From Rutstroemia sp. NJR-2017a BVV2 (taxonomy: Eukaryota > Ascomycota > Leotiomycetes > Helotiales > Rutstroemiaceae), in assembly GCA_002946415.1 (NCBI GenBank), contig NJPS01000004.1, positions 5,001-69,000 of the forward strand: DNA of 64,000 nucleotides, given 5' to 3'. A model generated the notes under the pieces. The model saw nothing but the letters and a program-made list of their open reading frames with translations, was not told where the DNA came from and searched no databases. Of this stretch, positions 53,365 to 64,000 are shown piece after piece. Both the position numbers and the translations under genes were made by a program. Numbering within the stretch: the first letter of the stretch is position 1; the number at the start of each line of letters is the position of its first letter.

Positions 53365-54348
53365 TCAATTGCTCTTGGTATGTGGAAAACTCGTAGGAAG
53401 CTTACAAGGCTCCACGGGCTTCTTGACCGGCATCATTACATCCAATAATTTAGCCTGCCCGTAGGCCAACAGAGACGACGATGTCCAATATACTAGCATT
53501 GCACTCGGCATCTGCAATGTGAGCGGGACAATCGCCAATGCTAGAACCTTCAAAGAATTCGTCAATCTTCTACTCCATTTGCTCTGTGACCGGCTGGGGA
53601 CTCCCGAAAGATTCAGTAGTATAGATCCAGAAAGTATAAAAGGGAGAGCGAGCATTGGGTCCGGTACCAAAAGATTCGGGAACCACAGCGCACCTTCTGT
53701 TGCAAAAGATGGGTCGAACAACAGTGAGCCCATTGTTTGACTGCTCTCAGCAGCAGCCTCCACTCCAACACCTTTCGCGGCGCTTGCTGTGAAGAGCGAA
53801 GCAATCCACCTTAGCAAGCCATCACGCGCGCCGCACATCGACCTTATTGTCTCGACAACTACCAGCCATACAGGTAACTGCACGAAACCCAGATAGTGTT
53901 TCCATGACCCGCAACGGAACCTAGCATATATTTCATGTTGCTTCTTTAGCAGCTTCGCAGCCGCGAGTTTAGTCGTAGCCACTGGTCCTAGACTCCCAAC
54001 TTCTCTCACTGCTTCTTTCATATAAACATGTTGCCATGCTAGCACGAGAGGCCGTAGTTCCATTTGCTTTTGAGTCGCGCGTCGCGCATATATGCCAAGG
54101 GGGAGAAAGAGAGCGGTACGAATAGCGAGCGCCGCAAGGGGTATAGTGTAGGCCCATGGCAGACCAGTTATTGAATGTAAACTTTCAAGAACCGCGTGCG
54201 TGGATGTCAACGTAGATTCGAGAAATTGAGATCGCGGGGTAGCATGAAACGATCGATAGCTAGGCGGAAGTTGTAGAAAAAGTTTCAACGTCTGGGAAGT
54301 CTTGGGACGGCGGAGGTACATGCGATTTGACCGGAGCAATGTTGACAT
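53365..54348 (-). CDS. COX18: Mitochondrial insertase COX18 (Oxa1/YidC family)
   Basis: Inserts membrane segments such as the C-terminal tail of Cox2 into the inner mitochondrial membrane. 327 aa from the ATG at 54348 (MSTLLRSNRMYLRRP, a basic presequence); the in-frame ATG at 54405 would add an acidic 19-residue start and is less likely for a mitochondrial protein. Membrane segments: PWAYTIPLAALAIRTALFLP, FVQLPVWLVVVETIR, MLALPFILSGSILLN and LALAIVPLTLQMPSAML, the last with the conserved P-S-A-x-x-x-Y-W context (MPSAMLVYW) of the family. A loop with many Arg/Lys lies between the first two. It is divergent from ALG11. Confidence 0.88.
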   Translation of the reverse strand: MSTLLRSNRMYLRRPKTSQTLKLFLQLPPSYRSFHATPRSQFLESTLTSTHAVLESLHSITGLPWAYTIPLAALAIRTALFLPLGIYARRATQKQMELRPLVLAWQHVYMKEAVREVGSLGPVATTKLAAAKLLKKQHEIYARFRCGSWKHYLGFVQLPVWLVVVETIRSMCGARDGLLRWIASLFTASAAKGVGVEAAAESSQTMGSLLFDPSFATEGALWFPNLLVPDPMLALPFILSGSILLNLSGVPSRSQSKWSRRLTNSLKVLALAIVPLTLQMPSAMLVYWTSSSLLAYGQAKLLDVMMPVKKPVEPCKLPTSFPHTKSN

Positions 54349-54611
54349 TGTGGTTCCGACGGGATGATCATAGACATTGAAGTCTCGTGCGCGAGATTCA
54401 ATCACTCGTCGTGGAAGTAACTTGGACCATCTGACTTTTTGGCGTCCGTGATGTTCGTGGTTCGTTCACATGTCATCCTTGGAAAATGATGTCGGGCAAG
54501 AGCGGCCGATTTCACCGCCTGCCGATCGTGTATGAAAGTGACACAGTTCCTGGATTCTGAATCTGCGAAACTTACAAGCTTCCTTATTCCACCAGATCCT
54601 TCAATATAGTT

Positions 54612-56464
54612 ATGGCGGAAACATGCAAAGCCCCCGATGGTAGTGATATGATGACATTTGGACTGGATTCCAAACGGGCCATTTTGCTAATCAGTATCAT
54701 TGGAATCACCCCCATGCTGGTAATTCTAGGTGGACCTCAACTTGTGGGATACATCGGGCGCACTGTGGGGTTCTATCTGAGGCAGAAGACGGCGGGAAGG
54801 AAACAACAGGTTCTGGAAATCGTCGCCAAGGATGAGAAAGAATTCAGGGAAACTGGAGAAAAGAGGAGGGACAGTGATGAATGGGAGAGCGTCGAATCTT
54901 ACGCCATTGGAACTGCAAAGAATGGAGAGAAGGCAGACAAGGAGTGGGACGGTATAGTTGGGTTTTTTCACCCATTCTGGTATAGACAACCGCTCAATTG
55001 GATAGGCAGTCGCTGACAGGATGTCTAGTAATGCTGGCGGTGGAGGCGAGCGTGTACTCTGGGCTGCGATTCTAGCAACACAAAAGCGATGGCCAAATGC
55101 GAAATGTATCGTCTATACTGGAGATCATGATGTGGATAAGTCGCAGATCATCGCAAGGGTCAAGGTAAGATGTGAATGAATCTGCATAGCTGGCGCATTA
55201 GCTAACACGTTAAGGATCGCTTCAATATCCTCCTCCATCCTCCCACACTTACCTTTCTATATCTTACGAAACGTCACTGGGTGCTAGCTTCGACATGGCC
55301 CCATTTCACACTTTTGGGACAATCAATTGGGTCTTTAATACTTGCATGGGATGCGTTCTCCCTTGTCGTGCCGGACATATTCGTGGATACAATGGGCTAC
55401 GCATTTGCGCTAGGGTTCAGCAAGCTACTTTTCCCAGATGTACCTACCGGGGCATACGTTCATTATCCAACAATTTCAACCGACATGTTAGGCTCCTTGG
55501 ATGTATCATCTCCTACAGGAAATCAAGGTGTCAATGCTGGAAAGGGCCAAGGAATGAAAGGCAAGGGCAAGAGGTTGTATTGGAATATCTTTGCCAAGTT
55601 CTACACATGGGTTGGAGCATCTATTGATGTCGTCCTGACGAACTCTAACTGGACTCTGGATCACATCACATCTCTCTGGGGAGAATGGCGTCGCGAACTC
55701 CGAAAACCAGTCGCAACTACCGTATACCCTCCTGTTGCAGTCGAAGAGCTTGAGCAAAAGATTGATGTCTCATCTGCCTCGGAATCGAAACGTCAGCCGG
55801 TCCTCCTATACATCGCACAATTCCGTCCTGAAAAGAATCATCAACTAATTCTCACGTCGTTTGCTAAATTCAAAAGAAGCGATTCACCAGCCTCCAAGGA
55901 CGCTAAACTCGTTCTTATCGGTAGTGTTCGTGATGACTCGGATTCCAAGCGTGTATACCAGTTGCGACTCTTAGCAAACGAGCTTAAAATTAAAGATGAT
56001 GTCGAGTTTCACCTCGATGCACCCTGGCCAAATATCCTCGAGTGGCTCGGAAAGGCGAGTGTCGGAGTCAACGGCATGTGGAATGAACACTTCGGAATCG
56101 GTGTTGTGGAATATCAAGCCGCGGGACTCATAAGTGTCGTCCATGATAGCGGTGGACCAAGGAGGGATATCGTTACGAAGATTGACGGTTTGCCTACTGG
56201 TCAGTACCTTGCTCTCAGACAAATCTCCCATTCTCGTTTACTGACGCTCACATAGGATTCCATGCAACAACCGCAGATGAATTTGCAGAGGGGTTCGAAA
56301 ATGCACTAGCGTTGTCAACCGAAGATAAAGTGGCGATGAGGTTGAGAGCGAGAACATCAGCGAAGAGATTCACGGAAGAGGTATTCGCTAAGAAGTGGAT
56401 AGTTGGAATGGAGCAGCTGGTGGCTTTAAGGAGAAAGTATGAAAGTGTGAGGAAGAGCCAATAA
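54612..56464 (+). CDS. ALG11: ALG11 alpha-1,2-mannosyltransferase
   Basis: Adds the fourth and fifth mannose to the dolichol-linked oligosaccharide on the cytosolic face of the ER, from GDP-mannose (GT4). Exons 54612-54979, 55029-55164, 55215-56199, 56256-56464; introns of 49, 50 and 56 nt; 1698 nt, 565 aa. One N-terminal membrane anchor ([18 protein letters not shown], about 24-41). [21 protein letters not shown] spans intron 1 (the G-rich lipid/donor loop). Later: [49 protein letters not shown] (donor binding), and [14 protein letters not shown], the EX7E motif. Intron 2 uses an AAG acceptor. All key motifs are intact. Confidence 0.96.
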
Positions 56465-56768
56465 ACGGATGGGACATTACGTACATAAATAGCAAGATAC
56501 CCATAGTGCATATCCTTGTATAGAAATTATACAATGACCAGCGTATAAATATGAGTGTCCCCCCTGTAGATTATCTATTTAGTCATCTTTGAATTGAATA
56601 AAGAGTATCCGTTCTATCGAATCTATATGAGTTACTGAAAAGCTAAAGAGCTAAAAAAAAATACGGACAAAAGGCCGAGATGCTTCTATGTTCAACGAAT
56701 ATAACATGCGACGCTCCTAATACCCTAGATCTTCCCTCTAGCTCTAAACTATATCACCATTCCCAATA
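56465..56768. other. Convergent spacer
   Basis: 3' ends of ALG11 and the gamma-glutamyltransferase gene; nothing else seen. Confidence 0.4.
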
Positions 56769-58892
56769 TCAAACACTGACACCACCACTGTCCTTCTGCC
56801 TCGGTTCCCCCACTGCCTCAAACCAGCTTTCCTCTCCCTCTCCTAAACCACCCCAAACCCTCACCCCCTGCACCGCGCTCTCCCTCCCACTACTCCCCAC
56901 CACCAAATGCCCTCTCTTCACCAGCCCCTTTACCAAATCCTCGCTAAACCCGGGCTCCACCGTCGTTCGTTCCGGTAGCAACTGATCATGCATTCTCGGC
57001 TGCTTCAACGCCTCTTCCAGCGTCATCCCATGATCGATCACATTGATGATCGTCTGGATTGTCGAAGTCGGGATGCGCGACCCGCCTGCTGCGCCGACGC
57101 TTAAGTATAAAGAGCCGTTTGGATGCGTAATGATGATGGGGGATATGGAGGACATGGGACGCGCGTGTGGGCGAATGTAGTTCATTGGGGAGGGGACGAA
57201 GCCGAAGGAGTTAGGAGTTCCGGGGATAGAGAAGTCGTCCATTTCGTTGTTCAGAATTATGCCTTTGGAATCGGAGTTAGTCTATTGTGGCCTTCATAGC
57301 ATAGGGGAATGACAAAGGCAAAAAGCGTACCGGTTTCGGGAACCATGACCATGGAACCGAATAGGAGGTTCACGGTCGATGTGGACGATATAGACAGACC
57401 GGACGAGTCCGTAGCAACAATATGAGACGTCCCATGGTTATCCTTGGGAGCCCACATCTTCGGCTGATAAGCGGAGACGTTTTGTGTCTTGTTATCCAAG
57501 ATTTTGCCGCGAATAGCTTTGGCGTTCTCTTCGGAGATTATTGTCTCTTCAAAAGCTTCTATATCGGGGTAAATGAGTGGATCACCTAGTTCGGCGTGCA
57601 CCGCGTATGAAAATCGCATGGCCTCATCAAGACGATGGGTGTCAAGGTCGAGAAGAGACGGCTCAGACATGTTGTAGCCTTCAATTAACTTTAGGATACT
57701 AAGGGCGATGGAGCCACCAGATGGTGTGCCGCAGGAGTGGAGGGTGTAGCCTCGGTAGGTTATGTTAATAGAATTGCGGATTTCTACTTTATAATCTTTT
57801 AGATCTTGTAGTGTCATAGTTCCGTTGGTTGATTGAATGGTGTTGATGGTAGCATTCGCTGCGTCTTGTCAAAAGATGTGAAAGGCTTATCAGCTATAAT
57901 CACATACCTATTTCACCTTCATAGAACGCATTTACACCTTTATCGGCAATTTTCTCCAGAGTACTATTTAGTCAGCTCATGTATTTGCTGTCAATGATGA
58001 CACTTACTTGGCTAATCTCTTTCTCGTCAATATGTCGCCAACACCGAGAAGTGTACCGTTAGGAGCGAAATCCACAGCCCAATTCGGATCATCAGTTAGG
58101 AAGTTTGAGCCACTCCATAGCATAGCATTTTTCATGTAATAAGCAGTGTCATCGGTAACTGAAGGTGTAAGTAGTGTTTAAACATATCCACATGGATTAC
58201 CCACCAGGAAATCCGTTCCTAGCTACATGAACCGCAGGATTACAGACAGCTCGCCATGGAAGAGCCTTCAAATGCATCAGCAAAGAACAGAAATCGGCCG
58301 GTCAGTCCATATCACTTACTCCGTATTTATTGTGCAGATATTCTAGACCTCGTAGATCACCTGGTACGCCACTAGCAAGTCCAGAAAACACAGCTCCTTT
58401 CTCGTTCCCCTTGAACATGTCGCGAAAGGCTGCAGCGGGAGCCGTTTCTCTATAGTCTTTTGTTTATTAGCAGTGGAAGCGGTTATGGCTTGTTACTGTG
58501 AACTCTACCTATCGTTTCATATTCTCCATTACGACCTCGAACCAGCATGAAACCACCTCCACCAATCCCACTGTGATACATTCCTGAAATCGTGAGCCCA
58601 TATGAACTGCGATGTCCATGCTCCTTCGATGCTTACCTATAACACCAACGCAAAGAGTGGTCCCTACCATTGCATCTGCCGCATTTCCCTAGTATCACGT
58701 GAGCAGCCTGTTAAAGGCAGGAAAGTTATTCTGGATGTTGCTCACTCCTCGCTCCATGAGTTCTGCTCCAATCTGGCTGCATAATTTACTTTCACTGGCT
58801 ACTCCTCCGCGGCTAGCTGAGCCGTGTACACCGGCAGCATGATGTCCAATCCAACCAAGAAGGACATACCCAAGAGAATCCAGAAATCGCAT
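56769..58892 (-). CDS. Gamma-glutamyltransferase
   Basis: Cleaves or transfers the gamma-glutamyl group of glutathione; an autoprocessing secreted or vacuolar Ntn hydrolase. Nine exons: 58892-58746, 58688-58637, 58583-58509, 58456-58320, 58265-58205, 58158-58008, 57963-57908, 57858-57331, 57262-56769; 1701 nt, 566 aa. Landmarks: GVASESKLCSQIGAELMERG-GNAADAMV, GIGGGGFMLVR, YRETAPAAAF, SGLASGVPGDLRGLEYLH, ALPWRAVCNPAVHVARNGF, YTLHSCGTPSGG, the processing site and nucleophile in NHGTSHI (Thr near 368), and LNNEMDDFSIPG. The first exon is uncertain: MRFLDSLGYVLLGW looks like a weak signal anchor, and an upstream exon joined at about 58909 is possible. Three of the eight introns end in AAG. Confidence 0.9.
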
Positions 58893-61800
58893 TTTCACGT
58901 CTGCGTCAAATACCTGCCGTCGTCAGAATTCGACAGAACCTGTCATGGCAGTGAGGGATCATACCGCCCAATATCCACACTTTCTCAATTTTACCGCTCT
59001 TCTTCGCACGCCTGCAATCCGCCGCCACCAGACCCACACAAGAACAAGAGATGGAACTGCCCGTAGATTTTGCCTCGAATGACTGAATGTGCCTTTCTAT
59101 CGCCGACGTGGTTCCAGGGTAATTTTGAAAAGCTCATACAACCATGTTCTGGCTGCAAGCTTATTCTGGCTGGTTGTTGAATTGAGAGGAATGCCCATGA
59201 TGATCAACTCAGACATTTTGGCTTAAAAGAAGCTTACCTTCCTTAGCTCCACACGAATCACTGGCGTGGATTCGGAGGATGATGAAACTCATTGCAACGC
59301 AAAGGCCAGATAGCGGTTATCGCGTAAGATAGCGCTTGCCACTTTAGCGGACAACGGTGATTGGGCAAAACATGTGGCGCCCCAAAAGATGTGATACAAA
59401 ATTCTCTTGTGGCTGCAGACACACGACTCAACCTCCTGACCTTTCGCGATCATGGTTCATGCAACTGATATCCTTTGTTTGACTGCACAATATCTTGCGG
59501 TTATACGAAGGTACTTTTGTTCATATCTCACGTAGTGATGTGTTCTCCTTATCAAAGGTTCAGCAATCTCCATCGAAACAGCATACACCAGGTTGAGATA
59601 TTCCAATACTAGTTTCGTCATCCAACATGTGCACAACATCCTTATCGCATCTCTTCTCGTGGCATGGCTGCTAATTTGACAAACCTTGGCAGTGAAAGAC
59701 GATATTGCAAGGAGGAAAGTTCCAACAGCTGCAAAAGTCTAGCCGGAGTCTTTCATACTTCCCTCCCCTTCTAACACAGTGAGCCCCTGCACACCATCAA
59801 CAAACGCCACTTCGAGAGCTTCCGCAACCGCAATCACAATTTGACACTCGGTACAGGATATCGACTTCCCAACCCAAGTTTCTGGACTACCTGAGCATCT
59901 GCAGTTTGGCACCAATGTAGGCACCGTTTCATCCAAATGCCAGAAACCGATCATGGGCTACAGGATCCAACTGGCTACAGTCTTTCGGCCAACCATAGGA
60001 AATCCCAAGAACTAGGGTACAAAAGGCTAGATAAATTATTCATCCACAGGTTTGCGCAGTCGATGGAGGTCAACCAGTCTTCATTGGCAAACGCTATCTA
60101 ATGCAACCCGTGTAACGTCGTTCACAGATCTCAGCCTAATGTTGCACAAGCTTCAAGCTCAACGAAAGCAGGCCTCTATCGTTGCGGTGCCGCTTGCATA
60201 TGTATCGAGGGTATGTTTCTTTGCCTTTCGGATATGGGTGGGGTTTGCTCGGCGTCATAGAGCTTCTCCAACAGATTGCTTAGAAAGAAGTGGGCAAGTA
60301 GCACGCCGACCTTTGCTGATTTTGTGCACCAGTAGCTTTTGATGATCTGTTAGTGTGGCCGCATGGTGACACATGATCTTTGAACTGCCTAATTTTATGT
60401 TGTGCATTAATGGAAACCTGGAGCCCCGCTGGCTGTTTTGGTTGGATATTATGGATGGCGGTATCATGAAGTGTTTCCTCCAACAAGAAGATCCAAAGTA
60501 CCTCGTGTATTGGGACAGAAAATGTTGATTGCCAGGGCGGTGATGACAGAAGCTCAAGAAAACCATGAACCGATGTTCCTACTGCTGCTCAAGTGGAAAC
60601 TTTTCGTCCTCTGATGAAGTTCAAGCCTTTTGTGACAATCCATGAATCCAGTAATCCAATAATCCAAGCTCAGACGGTCAAGGCAACAGGCAAAGCTCGT
60701 GGGGGAAAGTAGAGTCTGGATACGCACTTGCACAAACAAGAACGACGCGAGACAGTTCTTCGACAACGGTCAAGCACCCAGCGCCTTTAGACGATGGTGA
60801 TGCTAGCTTCCGACCTTTCTGGCGTTCTTCTTGCATATAATAAACAAAAAGGCTGCTGGTGTTCCCCACGGAAATACTGCAGTTGTCTCACCCAACTTTG
60901 TTATTCAACCTCATCGAATGAGCCCTCTATCTTGTCACCAGCTGCTTTCGGCAACAGGTTCATGTGCGAGGATAACTGCAACAACGCCAACCCATTTTCC
61001 GGAGATGGAATCCATCAGAACCTCACAAAGCTACCTCTTCACCACGTCTTGACACTCGCTCACAGAAGCGCGACCATCGCCGATACGAAAGTTGTTCATT
61101 GGCATGCGACTGCTGTTCGGGCTGTTGGCCAAGAGTCTGCAATTGCTTGTAGAAGGTGCTTGTGGTATAGAAGAACGGGATTAACTGATGAGTTTGTTGT
61201 TATTGCGCATGCTGGGGCTTTTCGAGGCGCCTGTATAAATTGGGTGCGTAAGGGTTTGCAGGTAGCTGCAGCTGGAGACCAACTGAACGAGGCATGGATG
61301 GAGAATAAATTTTTTTGTTTGGCTAGTCTAGTCTCGCCGTGGATGCACAAGGGGTGAGAACACCTCGAGCTTGAGAACTGTCAATACTGTCGATCGGGCA
61401 TGAAGGGAAGGAGGATCACTAGTCGTGGCAGAACTGTCAGCAGCTTGGAGTTGGACAGGTCCTAGGTTGGATCGCGGTCTCCGGATGGCTGTGAGCGAAT
61501 ACTTTGCATCCTGCCAACTCGCAAGATGACTGCTATTGCCCCCAATATCACGCCATTGTCATTTTCTACTCCAGAGCGGGATACCATCGGCTTTCGTTCA
61601 TGGCACTGCGAGGGTGATCTCCTTTACGAGATGCACCGAGCAATGTCCGGTACACCACCTCTCTATGCAATATGCCCACTGGGGCGAGACGACGCTGATT
61701 CTCTCTCGTTCCCATCTGTTTTCATCTGTTCTGATCCCGAAGTGGTTTCTCTCTTCTGGTAACCAACTTCATCTCTTCCTCCTGAGCACACGAGCACACT

Positions 61801-61953
61801 GTAACTTCAATGAATAAGGAAAAATGAAAATTCCAGTACTCCTGATAACTTGAGATCTTCTGAGTATGAATATTATACATTTTTATCATGTACCACCGAC
61901 CATTGTTTCTACAAATATATTCTCTTCATTTCTTTTACTACACAACAACCGCA

Positions 61954-62104
61954 CCGGCAATCCTACTAGCCGCTAGCCGGTCCTCCACAACTCCCCACCA
62001 AAAATTAGCCGGTCCTTCACACCCCCACTACGACCGGCTACTACCCCGTAAAAGCACAGTCCCAGCTCAACAACCGCCGCACACTGCACTGCACCGGCAG
62101 CCGG
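61954..62104. repeat. Cluster of six CCGG sites
   Basis: CCGG at 61954, 61977, 62009, 62034, 62094 and 62101 in an otherwise low-GC region; the 11-mer TAGCCGGTCCT occurs twice (61974-61984, 62006-62016). It lies 640-790 bp beyond the bZIP stop codon. Confidence 0.6.
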
Positions 62105-62400
62105 CAAAGCAAGAAAGAATTCATCCCATATCCGCTGTGACGCGTTTTCGAATTTTCCCCTCTTCCCTCTGAGCGTAGGAAGAAAACCTAGAGAGGTGGG
62201 AGAAGCAGCACGCAATTATCTGGAGAAATGCTGTTATTTCTTGAGTTCAAGAATTATTAGTGCACTTCACAAGGTATACAGTACACGGTAAATGCAGATG
62301 TTTATTTGCTTTGTATATTATTTCAAAATATCTGTTGCATGTACAGCATTTACATACATAAATGCGGTGCAGTGCGTGCAGTAAAGTAGGCCGATGCTAT

Positions 62401-62425
62401 GTCTTGTCTTGTCTTGTCTTGTCTT
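62401..62425. repeat. GTCTT pentanucleotide microsatellite
   Basis: Five exact tandem units of GTCTT. Downstream of the bZIP gene. Confidence 0.95.
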
Positions 62426-62745
62426 TAGTGGTATTACGATGGCAGAATAGATCAAACCGAATGTGAAAGAGGTTCTGCGCATGCATATATATAGTCATGC
62501 CTAGCGATCCGTCCAGTTCCAACCATCTAGTCCCCCATTCAAACCAAGTCATCCATCCATCATCGTCGTCATCATCACCCAGACCAACCAACACTCCACT
62601 CCCCAGCTATGTACCAAGAGAATAAAACCCAGCCAATAACCCCAAATGAACCAGGCGCGAATTGAATCAAGCGCAAAGGAAAAAGCCGACCGCATCATGC
62701 TATTAGCAGGCAACAAAATAAATCATCAAAAACGGATTAGATGAT

Positions 62746-63288
62746 TTAGGCCTTTGTTCCTACTCCGTCTTTGCGTTCGGAGCCTTTTCGGTCGCCAGAT
62801 TCCTGATTGTATTTCTTCCATAACGCCGCGACATCTTCTTTGCTCTCATTCTTCTCCGTAATCAGGTTCTTCAGCCATTTGTTCTCGGTTTCCAATTGAT
62901 TGATTCTTCCTTCCAAAGCCGCGACCTTATCGCTCATCTCCTTAGCAGATCGTTCTAGAGCTTGTTCGCGTTGCTTCTTCTTAACACGGAAGCGGGCACT
63001 AGCGGCAGTGTTTCGACGACGTTTGTCTTCTTCGGCTGCCATACGAGAGGCATCTTCGAAATCGGGAGATCGTCCTTCGGACAAGGATTCGGCTTTGCGC
63101 TTCTCTCCGACTTGAGGTGATACAAGAGCGGATGTTGGTGACCCGGCGGAAGATGAAGGTGGGTAGATCGGATGCGCGGTTTGGATCGGATGGATTACTC
63201 GAGAGATGCCGCTATCATTGTCGTAGCCAGGAGCCTGGGAGAAGGCATTGAAGTCGGGGAAGGTAAAATCTCCTGAATGGAGCATCAT
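62746..63288 (-). CDS. bZIP transcription factor, CYS-3/MetR type
   Basis: 180 aa in one exon. The basic region KRRRNTAASARFRVKKKQRE (near 87-106) has the N-x-A-A-S-A-x-F-R core of the CYS-3/Gcn4-like bZIP group. The zipper follows (LERSAKEMSDKVAALEGRI, then LETENKWLKNLI), with heptad positions at Leu/Met/Val/Leu. Basic region and leucine zipper spacing are intact. CYS-3 and MetR switch on sulfur assimilation genes in Neurospora and Aspergillus; assignment to that group is from the look of the basic region and is not certain (Gcn4/CpcA is the alternative). The N-terminus (FPDFNAFSQAP) is a possible acidic-aromatic activation patch. Confidence 0.8.
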   Translation of the reverse strand: MMLHSGDFTFPDFNAFSQAPGYDNDSGISRVIHPIQTAHPIYPPSSSAGSPTSALVSPQVGEKRKAESLSEGRSPDFEDASRMAAEEDKRRRNTAASARFRVKKKQREQALERSAKEMSDKVAALEGRINQLETENKWLKNLITEKNESKEDVAALWKKYNQESGDRKGSERKDGVGTKA

Positions 63289-64000
63289 CTTGTTAGCATT
63301 ATATATATTGAGCTTGTTTGAAGAAAAGATGAATGATGAAGAGGATAATAGAAGTGGAGGAAATAATAATGTGGAGCTACAAGCTGCAGGATAGTAATTG
63401 ATAAACGAACGGGTAACGCATCGATCAGGATTTGCCGGTAATTAAGCTAAGACGTTTTGAGAAGGACCTAGAAAAGAACCTCGAGTGGGGAAACTTTGCA
63501 ACCTCCGATGTTCATTGTTGAAGGATTGCACGTGACATGTCGCAATCGAGCATGGAGTAAGCAGAATTATGACGTGCTTACCAAGCAATAGGCAGCGACA
63601 GCAGCAAAACAACAGGAAGGGTAAAGGAAGAAAGAGGAACAGAAGAAACAAAGAATCGTATGGGTAAGCAGGGCCCGACCAGGATTGATGGTGCAGCTTT
63701 GCTCTGCATAAGTTCTATGCACGTGGTAATGTGCAGACAAACGAAAGAACCATCAAGGGCGGAAATTGACCAGTAAGATGTCTTTGATAGGGAACTCGAT
63801 AGGAATCGAAGGGTCATGCAGAACACAGTCGTAAGAACCATGCAGAAAATGATTAATGTTCTGGATTTGCAATGACAGGCAAAGGTGCTACACATACAAC
63901 CACGCAACACTCGTGATGGTTGGGTAAAGCAGAGGAGGTGAAGAAGAAGAGGACAGCAGCTTGCGAACACAACTTCTTCCGAAGACAACAACTAGTATCT
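63289..64000. promoter_or_regulatory. Upstream region of the bZIP gene
   Basis: Promoter and probable leader of the bZIP gene, to the window edge. An AT-rich TATATATA lies at 63300-63307. Open frames here (63578-63991 on -) are Leu/Ser/Cys-rich and look like chance. Confidence 0.35.

Larger units (their letters stand above)
58910..62745. other. Long stretch without a supportable gene
   Basis: About 3.8 kb. The open frames in it (for instance 60794-61357 on +, 61096-61350 on -) have unbiased composition and no recognisable motif. It contains the CCGG cluster at 61954-62104 and a GTCTT microsatellite. It may hold decayed repeats, a non-coding transcript or a fast-evolving gene with many small exons; none can be supported. 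Confidence 0.45.

Noticed and set aside
60794..61357. 187-aa plus-strand ORF
   Set aside because: Cys/His/Trp scattered without pattern, no motif, no splice context; treated as chance.
63578..63991. 137-aa minus-strand ORF upstream of the bZIP gene
   Set aside because: Hydrophobic/Ser-rich translation of a purine-rich plus strand, not signal-like in order; no homology recognised.

Overview
The window is nuclear DNA of a filamentous ascomycete (Pezizomycotina). Evidence: genes with several short introns of about 45-140 nt carrying GTRNGT-type donors and TGCTAAC-like branch sites, fungal-specific families (Clr5-TPR protein, Zn2Cys6 factor, CYS-3/MetR-type bZIP, GH76, Tad-like LINEs) and decayed retroelements. 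A Leotiomycetes host is my guess from the overall look of the genes; I cannot test it here.

It splits into two compartments. Positions 1 to about 19,100 are a repeat island. It holds a nearly full-length but heavily mutated LINE on the minus strand (ORF1 with CCHC fingers, ORF2 with endonuclease, reverse transcriptase and RNase H), a 5'-only copy of the same family at 12,938, two more LINE ORF2 fragments (17.2-17.8 and 18.5-19.05 kb), three LTR-like promoter modules and a 38-bp piece matching 25S rRNA. Between these sit an apparently intact Clr5-TPR gene (8,025-10,429), a degraded multi-exon gene (13.2-15.05 kb) and a small pseudokinase gene (15.6-16.6 kb).

From 19.3 kb on the DNA is ordinary gene space: a membrane-anchored RD-rich protein with a PPxY motif; a possible sugar-use cluster (GH35 beta-galactosidase, MFS sugar transporter, Zn2Cys6 regulator at 21.6-32.0 kb); an AT-hook protein; a GH76 wall mannanase; pyrroline-5-carboxylate reductase; the mismatch-repair/meiosis protein MLH3; a conserved Ser-rich protein; a frameshifted GT32-like glycosyltransferase; the ribonucleotide reductase large subunit with MluI-box promoter elements; COX18; ALG11; gamma-glutamyltransferase; and a CYS-3/MetR-type bZIP factor. 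The stretch 58.9-62.7 kb has no gene I can support.

Functional links are local. The transporter and the Zn2Cys6 gene are divergent and share a 1.35-kb promoter with repeated TTCGTA(G) motifs; the transporter converges on the beta-galactosidase. Gamma-glutamyltransferase (glutathione breakdown) and the sulfur-type bZIP gene are both in the right end, but 3.8 kb of non-genic DNA separates them. For 12 of the 13 spliced genes I found exon joins that keep the reading frame and, where I summed the exons, give lengths divisible by three. The degraded gene at 13.2-15.05 kb is the exception, with only two of its joins recovered. The beta-galactosidase lacks one canonical donor and the GT32-like gene has a frameshift.
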